From Bacteroidota bacterium (GTDB lineage: Bacteria > Bacteroidota > Bacteroidia > Cytophagales > Cyclobacteriaceae): a DNA stretch of 64,000 nucleotides. The notes below the pieces were generated by a model that saw nothing but the letters and a program-made list of their open reading frames with translations, was not told the DNA's origin and did no database searches. The DNA is taken from the NCBI GenBank assembly GCA_016191555.1, contig JACPVX010000057.1:62001-126000 (forward strand), written 5' to 3'. Shown here one piece after another: positions 17,090-24,149 of this stretch (position 1 is the first letter of the stretch; each line of letters opens with the position of its first letter). The translations under genes and the position numbers were made by a program.

Positions 17090-19560
17090 TTTTCCCAATC
17101 GAAATAATCATCCTTCTCTAACTCAATTTCTTTTTTCTTCTTTTTGCCTTTAAGTTGAAAGGCTTCTTTCAACTCTTTGACTTCCTTTTTCAGGTCGCTC
17201 ACAATTTTCTTTTTCACCGCTTCTTTGTCGTAGCTGATTTTATATTGGTCGGTGGTGCCGGTGATTTTTAAGAATACTTGTGTTTTGCCCTGACGGGTTT
17301 CTTCAATCGCCCCAAACGCTTCATCGGGATCGATTTTCTTTTTGTTGCGAAGTGGCGCCACCACGCGATAGTTGATTTGTTGATTGAAAGTGTGCGTACC
17401 ACTCAGTTGCAGCGTGGTCACATTGCTTTTGATTTCCATCTGCGGAATGTAGATGGTTTCATTTTCGATATGGATGTCATTTTTTAAATCGGCAAACCGA
17501 AGTTTACTCAAGCCTTCATCATCCAGATATTTGTTTAATCCTTGTAGCGGCTCAAAATTATTCAATTCTCCTTTTTTGATCGTGGTGCTGATGTCGGCTA
17601 TCAGTGTTTTTGAAATCAACTTCAGATTTTCAGTCAATGTCATTTCCATATTCACATCGGCAAACACCTGACCTTTGAGATGTTTGTCTTCAATAAACTT
17701 TTGATAGAAGTTTTCAAATACATAAAAAACACTGTCGATGTAAATGCCATCCAACTTCACCGAACTGGTAATGTCGATGGCATTAGCTTTCTTGGCATCG
17801 ACAATGGCATTCAAATCCAATTTACCGCCCATCGTTTTCATGGCAATGTTTCTCGAGATCGCCACCTGATTTTTTACTAGCAAATCGCCTTTCACCGCAG
17901 TGGGATGGAAACGCTTGTAGCGAAGTTGCCGCACATCGCAATTGAAGTTCAGATAAATAAGCGGTGAGATACTGAACTTAAAATCGTTGGACTGTGCTTT
18001 GCCAAAACCAATTTCAAACAGTTGGTCTACGTCCAGAAATTTTGATTTCAAATCAGCTTCAATGCCAATCGGCTGCTTTTCAAACAACAAAAAAGTGATC
18101 ACGTTTTTGAAAAAACCATTCAGTGCAAAATCACTATTGCCCAATTGTCCTGTCAGATTGCTCATGGCCAGGTCGTTGTTGTTGAATTGAAGATTGCCGT
18201 TCAGGTTATTGATTTTTACTTTCTCTTCGCCCCATTCAAAAGAAATATCCGTGAGGTCAATCGCGCCAGCTGTTTTCACTTGTTGAGCCGTACTTTTCTT
18301 TTTGAGCAAATCTAACTTACCCACTACTGAAAAATCAGCCGCTACATTTCCCTGAAGCTTAGACACATGTGGGATCGAATAAAAATTTTGAATGGAGGCT
18401 GCATCCAGCTCACCTTTAAAAGTAAAATCGACTACCGGATGTTCGAGGTTTTCAATTTTCAAATTCGAGGCAAACGACTTTCCGTTGAGCTCGCCCGTCA
18501 ATTCATTCAACTCCAAAGTTGCTTTGTCGAATTTGCTGAATGAAGGTGTGTGGAACGAGCCTTTCAGATTCGCTTGCGTAATTTTCGATTGATAATCGGG
18601 GTGAGTGAATGTTGCATCGGTGCAACCGAATCGTACGTGCAATGATGGATCTTTGTGTTTGCTGATTTCACCTTTTAGATTCAAATCGAAGAACACATCA
18701 CCTTTGCTCTGGTATTTACTTAAATCATCCGATACCTCATCGGGCAATAGCGCCAGAATGGTTTGAATGTTGGCCTCTTCACCTTTTACTTGTAAATCAA
18801 TCAGGTTTTTTTTCTTGAAGCCATAATTTCCCAACAACGAAAACCGCGATTGATTGACATCGAGACGTGCTTTTCCAATGGTGATGGTTTTTTTTTCATC
18901 ATCATAGTCTACTTGCGCATCCACCAAAAACTTCCGGTTTTTGAGAAAGGCTTTTTTCCGAATGCCGATTTGTCCGCACAACACATCCCCTTTCGCATCA
19001 ATTTTATACACATCGCCACGAATGGCAATAGACGACACCAGGCTTTCACTGGCAAACACATGCTCTTGAATGGCCACAGCATCGGTATAAGCCACGGCTG
19101 TGTTGATCAGTTTCACATCTTTTAAGTCAAATGAAATCGTGCTGGCGCCCAAAGAAGAATCGGGTTTGAGAATGGTGAAGTTGTTTTCGCCTTTTTCATT
19201 GATTTTTAAACTGGTCTCGCTGTTTAAAATGGTGAGACCCTGTATCGAGTAGTTTCCTTTCCAGGCTTCAAGAGCGTTAAGCGAGAAAGAAATTCGATCA
19301 GCAGTAAGAAGTGGATATTCGCCCGGATGACTATCTTCCACATACACATTGTTGAACACGATGGAGAGGTTCGGGAAATCCTGCCACGTGGCAATTTCGA
19401 TCTGACCAATTTTGATGGGGGTATTGATGTGCTTGTTAGCCTCAGCCACAAACTGCTGAATGATGCGGTCTTTGAAGAGAAAGATGGAGATGAGGGCTCC
19501 CGCAATAATGATCAGCACTCCCAACAGTGTATAAAGAAAGATTTTCTTAATGCGGCTCAA
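17086..19560 (-). CDS. AsmA-family envelope protein
   Basis: The 824-residue product has one N-terminal membrane helix (residues about 6-28) and then a long periplasmic region of repeating beta-strands. The AsmA-N signature is visible: IKIGQIEIATWQDFPNLSIVFNNV, then LLTADRISFSLNALEAW and YSIQGLTILNSETSLKIN. The C-terminal part has the AsmA-C pattern with repeated hydrophobic strands, followed by a lysine/glutamate-rich coiled tail ending DDYFDWEN. AsmA/TamB/YhdP relatives form hydrophobic grooves thought to carry phospholipid between the inner and outer membranes. The exact role of this member is not known. It converges on the CHAT gene with a 4-bp overlap of stop codons. A -7-like TAATTTTG lies 20 bases upstream of the start (19590-19583), but no -33 element was found. 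Confidence 0.87.
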   Translation of the reverse strand: MSRIKKIFLYTLLGVLIIIAGALISIFLFKDRIIQQFVAEANKHINTPIKIGQIEIATWQDFPNLSIVFNNVYVEDSHPGEYPLLTADRISFSLNALEAWKGNYSIQGLTILNSETSLKINEKGENNFTILKPDSSLGASTISFDLKDVKLINTAVAYTDAVAIQEHVFASESLVSSIAIRGDVYKIDAKGDVLCGQIGIRKKAFLKNRKFLVDAQVDYDDEKKTITIGKARLDVNQSRFSLLGNYGFKKKNLIDLQVKGEEANIQTILALLPDEVSDDLSKYQSKGDVFFDLNLKGEISKHKDPSLHVRFGCTDATFTHPDYQSKITQANLKGSFHTPSFSKFDKATLELNELTGELNGKSFASNLKIENLEHPVVDFTFKGELDAASIQNFYSIPHVSKLQGNVAADFSVVGKLDLLKKKSTAQQVKTAGAIDLTDISFEWGEEKVKINNLNGNLQFNNNDLAMSNLTGQLGNSDFALNGFFKNVITFLLFEKQPIGIEADLKSKFLDVDQLFEIGFGKAQSNDFKFSISPLIYLNFNCDVRQLRYKRFHPTAVKGDLLVKNQVAISRNIAMKTMGGKLDLNAIVDAKKANAIDITSSVKLDGIYIDSVFYVFENFYQKFIEDKHLKGQVFADVNMEMTLTENLKLISKTLIADISTTIKKGELNNFEPLQGLNKYLDDEGLSKLRFADLKNDIHIENETIYIPQMEIKSNVTTLQLSGTHTFNQQINYRVVAPLRNKKKIDPDEAFGAIEETRQGKTQVFLKITGTTDQYKISYDKEAVKKKIVSDLKKEVKELKEAFQLKGKKKKKEIELEKDDYFDWEN

Positions 19561-19645
19561 AGTTTGATGATCAAGTTCGGATCAAAATTAGTAAAAAATG
19601 ATGCCTTTAATTTTCTGAATGATAACAACATCAATTTATTCATCT

Positions 19646-19672
19646 CTGTCATTCCGAGGCCCGAGGAATCCT
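19646..19672. repeat. Short dispersed-repeat-like sequence (CATTCCGAGG...CGAGGAATC)
   Basis: TCATTCCGAGGCCCGAGGAATCC lies in the 272-base spacer between the AsmA-like gene and tRNA-Val. It resembles a type of short intergenic repeat, seen in many bacterial genomes, that carries the words ATTCCGAG and CGAGGAAT. Only one copy occurs in this window, so its repeat status is from memory of such elements, not from the sequence. The rest of the spacer holds nothing recognisable. Confidence 0.35.
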
Positions 19673-19792
19673 TTAAACGAAGCAGAATTAACGTAATTGT
19701 TGATCAATGTTGGCTGAATTCAAATGTTCTAAGGTCGCAAATTGCGTTCTTAGAAAAATGAAGAGCGTTCTTGCCAGTGAAATAACTGAAAT

Positions 19793-19820
19793 AAAAAAAG
19801 CCGTTACTTGAGGTAACGGC
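19793..19820 (-). terminator. Intrinsic terminator of tRNA-Val
   Basis: Read on the minus strand, GCCGTTAC-CTCAA-GTAACGGC forms a perfect 8-bp stem followed by seven T residues. It starts 13 bases after the tRNA 3' end. Confidence 0.9.
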
Positions 19821-19832
19821 TTGATCATCAAG

Positions 19833-19907
19833 TGGGAGCTGAGGGGTTCGAACCCCCGACCCTCTGCTTGTAAGGCAGATGCTCTGAACCAGCTGAGCTA
19901 AGCTCCC
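19833..19907 (-). tRNA. tRNA-Val (anticodon TAC)
   Basis: On the minus strand a 75-base cloverleaf is readable. The acceptor arm is GGGAGCT/AGCTCCC with discriminator A. The D arm is GCTC-AGCTGGTTCAGA-GAGC. The anticodon arm is CTGCC-TTACAA-GCAG with anticodon TAC, which reads GUA and related valine codons. The T arm is GGGGG-TTCGAAC-CCCTC. The CCA end is not encoded. It is flanked by its own promoter and terminator and so is a single-gene transcription unit. Confidence 0.97.
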
Positions 19908-19921
19908 ATTTTTAAGGACTG

Positions 19922-19952
19922 CAAAGGTAAAAGAGAATTTTATTTAAGCAAA
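19922..19952 (-). promoter_or_regulatory. Promoter of tRNA-Val, perfect Bacteroidota consensus
   Basis: On the minus strand, -33 TTTG (19952-19949), a 19-base spacer and -7 TACCTTTG (19929-19922) match the Bacteroidota consensus exactly. Transcription would start about 8 bases before the mature tRNA 5' end, as expected for a short leader removed by RNase P. Confidence 0.85.
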
Positions 19953-20037
19953 AAAAATTCTAAGAATGTTCAATCTAGAATAATCGGCATAATTCAATCC
20001 AACTTGAGGTAACAATTTGTGACCTCAAGTCATCTGA

Positions 20038-20646
20038 TCACTTTCCCCAATAATCATACTGCATATACTTTGCAGCTTCCTTAGCTACTTCAGCGCCTTG
20101 CAGGCGGCTCACCACATAATATGACATGTCGATGCCCGCAGAAACACCGGCTGATAAAACAATTTTTCCGTTGTCAACCCATCGCTTTTCTCCGGATACT
20201 TTGGTAGTAGGCGCCATCTTTTGCAAAGCCTCTACCGCCATGAAGTGAGTGGTGGCTTCTTGGTTTTCAAGCAGTCCCGCTTTTGCTAAAATCAGTGCTC
20301 CCGTGCAAACCGACAGCACCAACTCGGCCTTATCAAAATGTTCTAAGATCCACTTTCGCATCACCGGGTTGTCCATCTCCTTACGGGAACCAAACGGTTT
20401 CCCATCCGCATCGTAACCTCCGCCACCGGGAATCAAAAAAATATCCGGTGTGGGGCAGTTGGCAAAGGTGTAGGTGGGGGTGATGATTAAGTTATTCCGC
20501 GCACTTACCGTGCTTTGCTCGGCTACGGTAAATACTTCGTACGGTGTACCGATTTGTCGCTTGCCGGTGATGGAGAACACTTCAAATGGTCCGGCAAAGT
20601 CCAGCACCTCTACCTGATCAAACAAAACAATGGCAATCTTTTTCAC
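20038..20646 (-). CDS. DJ-1/PfpI family protein
   Basis: The 202-residue protein has the class I glutamine-amidotransferase-like fold of the DJ-1/PfpI superfamily. It has the N-terminal IVLFDQVEVLDFAGPFEVF, the FLIPGGGG turn, and the nucleophile-elbow cysteine C114 in LSVCTGALILAKAGLL. TTHF follows at 132-135 and DNGKIVLSAGVSAGIDM near the end. This pattern is closest to isonitrile hydratase-like and GATase-1 transcription-factor-like members, but no AraC domain is attached. The exact reaction is unknown. It is divergent from the aldo/keto reductase gene, and both may respond to the same signal through the palindromic spacer between them. Confidence 0.88.
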   Translation of the reverse strand: MKKIAIVLFDQVEVLDFAGPFEVFSITGKRQIGTPYEVFTVAEQSTVSARNNLIITPTYTFANCPTPDIFLIPGGGGYDADGKPFGSRKEMDNPVMRKWILEHFDKAELVLSVCTGALILAKAGLLENQEATTHFMAVEALQKMAPTTKVSGEKRWVDNGKIVLSAGVSAGIDMSYYVVSRLQGAEVAKEAAKYMQYDYWGK

Positions 20647-20692
20647 CTCTCTAAACTTTTTTGTGTTAAACCCAAATTATCTATTAAAGATT

Positions 20693-20832
20693 AAAGAGTT
20701 AATCAATTTACTGACGAATCCTTCGGATTGTCAGGGTTTAACCTTGACAATACTGACGGTACCGTCAGTATTCGTCAAATTATGCAATAGAATTTCTATT
20801 GCATAATTACGGTTAAAAACTCTTTCAGTAAC
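20693..20832. repeat. Cluster of nested and tandem palindromes in a divergent promoter region
   Basis: Between the DJ-1-like and aldo/keto reductase genes the sequence is almost entirely built of inverted repeats. AATACTGACGGT/ACCGTCAGTATT is a perfect 24-bp palindrome (20749-20772). AATTATGCAATAGAA-T-TTCTATTGCATAATT has perfect 15-bp arms (20778-20808). CTGACGAATCC-TTC-GGATTGTCAG is nearly perfect (20711-20734). Outer arms TTTAACC (20737-20743) and GGTTAAA (20811-20817), and AAAGAGTT (20693-20700) and AACTCTTT (20818-20825), enclose them. It could be a set of regulator-binding sites (the first palindrome resembles TetR-type operators), or a small palindromic mobile remnant. Confidence 0.75.
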
Positions 20833-20861
20833 TAGCAGTCAAATCTAGAATCAATTTCAAT

Positions 20862-21887
20862 ATGAACTACAAATTATTTGGTCAAAGCGGACTACGCGTG
20901 TCAGAACTGTGTTTGGGCACTATGGGATTTGGTACCGAGTGGAAGTGGGGTGCCGACAAAGAGTTGAGCAAAGCCATCTTTGATGCGTATGCCAATGCAG
21001 GCGGCAATTTTTTGGATACCGCCAATCGTTATACGGAAGGAACGTCTGAAAAATTTCTAGGTGATTTTATTGCCAAAGACCGCGACCATTTTGTAGTGGC
21101 TACCAAATATTCTTTACGCGACCGTGCAGGCGATTTGAATTTTGCAGGCAACCACCGCAAAAATTTAATGCGCAGTGTGAAAGAGAGTCTGTGGAGGCTC
21201 AATACCGATTACATCGATGTGCTTTGGTTACACGCATGGGACAGTTGGACGCCTGTTGAAGAAGTGATGAAAGGTTTGGAAGACTTGATCTCGCGTGGAC
21301 TGGTTCATTACATCGGCATCAGCGACACGCCCGCATGGGTGGTGAGCCAGGCAAATACGATGGCACAATTGCGCGGGTGGAATCAGTTCATTGGCTTGCA
21401 GATTGAATACAGTTTGATTCAACGTACCGTAGAGGCAGAACTCATGCCCATGGCGAAAGCATTCGGTATGACCGTGACCCCCTGGGCTCCGCTGGCGGGC
21501 GGTGCACTTACCGGAAAGTACCTGAAAGGAGATAAAGGCAGATTACCTGAAGCCAGCGCACGACTGGGTGAACGTGCTGTCGCGATTACGAAGAAGGTGG
21601 TAGAAATAGCAGATCGCTTGGGTGTTTCTGCTTCACAAGTGGCCATCAACTGGACAAGACAAAACAAATCGCAAAGCGTGATTCCGATTGTAGGAGCAAC
21701 CAAAGTAGCGCAGTTGGAAGATGTGTTGGGTTGTTTGAAATTTGAACTACCTCTCGATGTCATCAACGAATTGAATGAAGTTTCCAAAATCGAATTACCT
21801 TTTCCTCAGAAGTTTTTTAATGAGGCAGGAGTAATCGATGTGCTTTATGGTGGCGTGAAAGACAAAATGGTGGACAGCAGGTATTAG
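20862..21887 (+). CDS. Aldo/keto reductase
   Basis: The 341-residue protein is an NADPH-dependent aldo/keto reductase with a TIM-barrel fold. The catalytic tetrad is visible: D52 and Y57 in FLDTANRYTEG, K82 in VVATKYS and H124 in DVLWLHAWD. The N-terminal NYKLFGQSGLRVSELCLGTMGFG and the C-terminal IPIVGATKVAQLEDVLG cofactor segment are typical of the AKR11/AKR14-like general stress group. Substrates are probably small aldehydes or ketones. It is read away from the DJ-1/PfpI gene across a densely palindromic spacer, which suggests shared control. The downstream gene is on the opposite strand. Confidence 0.93.
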   Translation: MNYKLFGQSGLRVSELCLGTMGFGTEWKWGADKELSKAIFDAYANAGGNFLDTANRYTEGTSEKFLGDFIAKDRDHFVVATKYSLRDRAGDLNFAGNHRKNLMRSVKESLWRLNTDYIDVLWLHAWDSWTPVEEVMKGLEDLISRGLVHYIGISDTPAWVVSQANTMAQLRGWNQFIGLQIEYSLIQRTVEAELMPMAKAFGMTVTPWAPLAGGALTGKYLKGDKGRLPEASARLGERAVAITKKVVEIADRLGVSASQVAINWTRQNKSQSVIPIVGATKVAQLEDVLGCLKFELPLDVINELNEVSKIELPFPQKFFNEAGVIDVLYGGVKDKMVDSRY

Positions 21888-21898
21888 AAGACTCGAGT

Positions 21899-22405
21899 TT
21901 AATCGATGCTATCTCGGTATGAGCGCATCATCTCACCATAAGTTTGCTTTTTGCTAAAGGCATTGATCGACACAACAATACGCTTTGCTTTGGTGGCCGA
22001 TGTTTTCGCGCTCTCTATCCATTTTGAATAATAGCTCTGGTGCGAGGGTGGCAATGATTTGAAAAATTTCAGCGCCTCAGGGTCTTCCTGGAGACACGCC
22101 ATTAAATCAGCTGATAACGGCAGCTTGCGCTCATCCAACTCCAGTTCAATCTTTAGTTTGTCACCGTGCTTTTTTCCTAGTGCCTTGCGGTGGGTGGCGT
22201 TTACTGGCAATATAAACTGACCATCGCCCATCGGTAGAATGGCCGTCTTTTGAATAGCCACAGCATCCAGCTTTCCCTTGACGCGAAAAGACACTTTGCT
22301 ATCCTTCAGCTTCTTGGCTTGCGCAGCGCTGATCTCAATGTATTGCCAGCCGGTTTTTTCTCCTTTTTTATCGAACCGCTGAATGGTAGTGGTGAATTGG
22401 ATCAT
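21899..22405 (-). CDS. YdeI/OmdA-like protein with DUF1905 domain
   Basis: The product has an N-terminal DUF1905 small beta-barrel (about residues 1-90). Typical segments are FTTTIQRFDKKGEKTGWQYIEI, VSFRVKGKLDAVAIQKTAILPMGDGQFILPVN and KKHGDKLKIELELDER. A C-terminal bacteriocin-protection/YdeI helical region follows, with SADLMACLQEDPEALKFF, SHQSYYSKWIESAKT and RIVVSINAFSKKQ. The family is widespread and its biochemical role is unknown. I prefer the start at MIQFTTT (22405), which matches the usual N-terminus. The track ORF starts four codons earlier at 22417. It lies alone between two plus-strand genes. Confidence 0.82.
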   Translation of the reverse strand: MIQFTTTIQRFDKKGEKTGWQYIEISAAQAKKLKDSKVSFRVKGKLDAVAIQKTAILPMGDGQFILPVNATHRKALGKKHGDKLKIELELDERKLPLSADLMACLQEDPEALKFFKSLPPSHQSYYSKWIESAKTSATKAKRIVVSINAFSKKQTYGEMMRSYRDSID

Positions 22406-22481
22406 TTTGTTATTCAACGTTCAAATTAGAAAATCTGAGATGAAAAATAAAACGGCTTTCTTTGCGTCTTGATAACTACGA

Positions 22482-23594
22482 ATGAAAATTCTTAAAAAGA
22501 CAGTCATGATTATTCTCTTAGTGATTCTGGTAGCCGCAGCCGGCATTTATTTGTTTATGCAAACAGCCGTTTTTGGCGCACACCCTTCCGGAGATCGGCT
22601 GGCTCGAATCGAAAAATCGCCCAACTATAAAAATGGTGCTTTTCAAAATCTCACTCCCACGCCTGTGCAATCCGAAAACTTTTCAGCTTGGAAGATAATG
22701 TGGAAGTATTTCAACACGCCCAAAACTTCTGAGCCATTGCAACCACTTCCATCGGTTCGCACGGATCTTAAAAACATCCAGTCCGACAAACCTGTGATTG
22801 TGTGGTTTGGGCACTCTTCGTATTTCATTCAAATCAATAATAGAAAAATTCTGGTCGATCCGGTTTTTAGCGGCAACGCCTCTCCGGTTTCATTTTTCAC
22901 TTCCAACTTTCAAGGTTCGAATGTGTATGGAGCCAACAATTTTCCGGAGTTAGATATGGTGTTGATCACACACGATCATTACGACCATCTTGATTATAAA
23001 ACGATTTTGGAATTGAAAGATAAAACGAAATTGTTCTGCACTTCGCTAGGTGTGGGTGCGCACCTTGAGCATTGGGGCATCGCACCGGAGAAAATTGTAG
23101 AATTCGACTGGTGGGAAAGCAAAACTATTTTAGATTCGATGGAGTTAACGGCCACTCCCGCTCGCCACTTTTCGGGTCGCAGCTTTGTCCGCTATAAATC
23201 ATTGTGGTCTTCGTTTGTTTTGAAAACACCAACACACAGTCTCTTTTTAGGTGGTGATTCGGGCTACGAAGCGCACTTTAAATCCATCGGAGAAAAGTAC
23301 GGTCCGTTCGATATTGCTTTGTTGGAATGTGGGCAATACAATGAGAATTGGCCGTACATCCACATGATGCCCGAACAAACCGCGCAGGCCAGCATCGATT
23401 TGAAAGCGGCTGTCTTAATGCCTGTGCATTGGGCGAAGTTTAAACTTTCGCTGCATCCTTGGAAGGAACCAATCGAGCGTGCTACGAAAGCTGCGAATGA
23501 GAAGGGAGTAACCTACACCACACCGCTCATTGGCCAGCCCGTGATGGTGGGTGAAAACTATCCGCGTGAAGCGTGGTGGACGAAAGTTGACTAA
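22482..23594 (+). CDS. Membrane-anchored metallo-beta-lactamase-fold hydrolase (UlaG/NAPE-PLD-like)
   Basis: The 370-residue product begins with one membrane helix (about residues 7-27) that anchors it on the outer face of the inner membrane. The metallo-beta-lactamase core starts near residue 100 with VWFGHSSYFIQINNRKILVDPVF. The zinc motif is THDHYDHLD. Later ligands lie in TATPARHFSGR, FLGGDSGYEAHF and LMPVHWAKFKL. The WFGHSS and GDSGY signatures resemble the group that includes L-ascorbate-6-phosphate lactonase UlaG and N-acylphosphatidylethanolamine phospholipase D. A lipid or lactone substrate is therefore possible but unproven. A MarR regulator gene follows 50 bp downstream with its own apparent promoter. 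Confidence 0.87.
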   Translation: MKILKKTVMIILLVILVAAAGIYLFMQTAVFGAHPSGDRLARIEKSPNYKNGAFQNLTPTPVQSENFSAWKIMWKYFNTPKTSEPLQPLPSVRTDLKNIQSDKPVIVWFGHSSYFIQINNRKILVDPVFSGNASPVSFFTSNFQGSNVYGANNFPELDMVLITHDHYDHLDYKTILELKDKTKLFCTSLGVGAHLEHWGIAPEKIVEFDWWESKTILDSMELTATPARHFSGRSFVRYKSLWSSFVLKTPTHSLFLGGDSGYEAHFKSIGEKYGPFDIALLECGQYNENWPYIHMMPEQTAQASIDLKAAVLMPVHWAKFKLSLHPWKEPIERATKAANEKGVTYTTPLIGQPVMVGENYPREAWWTKVD

Positions 23595-23609
23595 AGCGCA
23601 CAGACAAAG

Positions 23610-23640
23610 GTTGTATCGACAATAATAGTCGCTACCTTTG
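23610..23640 (+). promoter_or_regulatory. Promoter of the marR-like gene, implying a leaderless transcript
   Basis: GTTG (23610-23613, one mismatch to TTTG), a 19-base spacer and TACCTTTG (23633-23640) match the Bacteroidota consensus. The start codon ATG is at 23645, only four bases after the -7 element. The predicted transcript start falls on or next to the A of the ATG. Confidence 0.6.
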
Positions 23641-23644
23641 CACC

Positions 23645-24094
23645 ATGCCGCTCGAAGAAGACATTCAGCAAGCCAAGTTTCAAAACGAACACCAGAAAAT
23701 GGCGATCAACATTATGTACACCAGCAGTTGGTTGCATAGTGGCAACATCACCCGCATGAAGCCCCATGGTATCACGCCCGAGCAATACAATGTGCTGCGC
23801 ATTTTGCGGGGATCTCATCCGCAGAAAATGATGCTTTCGGAAATAGCCAAGCGCATGATCGACAAAAGCAGCAACTGCACCCGCCTGGTTGAAAAGTTGC
23901 GCTTGAAAGGAATGGTTAACCGCGAGATTTGCGAAGGCAATCGCAGACAGGTAGACATCAGCATAACAACAAAGGGCTTATCCATACTAAAGAAAATAGA
24001 CGATGAAGCGGAATTATGGATTACCTCGCTCAAAAACATAAGTACCACCGAGGCAAAAGAACTTAACCGACTGCTCGACAAACTGCGTGGATAG
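23645..24094 (+). CDS. MarR family transcriptional regulator
   Basis: The 149-residue protein has the winged-helix layout of MarR proteins. An N-terminal dimerisation helix includes NIMYTSSWLHSGNITRMKPHGITPEQYNVLRILRG. The recognition helix region is MLSEIAKRMIDKSSNCTRLVEKLRLKGMV, and the wing is NREICEGNRRQVDISITTKG. It probably represses a nearby gene or itself in response to a small ligand. The membrane metallo-hydrolase upstream is the nearest same-strand candidate target. The start MPLEEDIQQ fits family N-termini, although the promoter leaves almost no leader. Confidence 0.9.
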   Translation: MPLEEDIQQAKFQNEHQKMAINIMYTSSWLHSGNITRMKPHGITPEQYNVLRILRGSHPQKMMLSEIAKRMIDKSSNCTRLVEKLRLKGMVNREICEGNRRQVDISITTKGLSILKKIDDEAELWITSLKNISTTEAKELNRLLDKLRG

Positions 24095-24149
24095 TAGTAA
24101 AACTCCTATTTCAGTTTTTCTTTTTTCAAATTCTCGTTAGTTTTACTGC

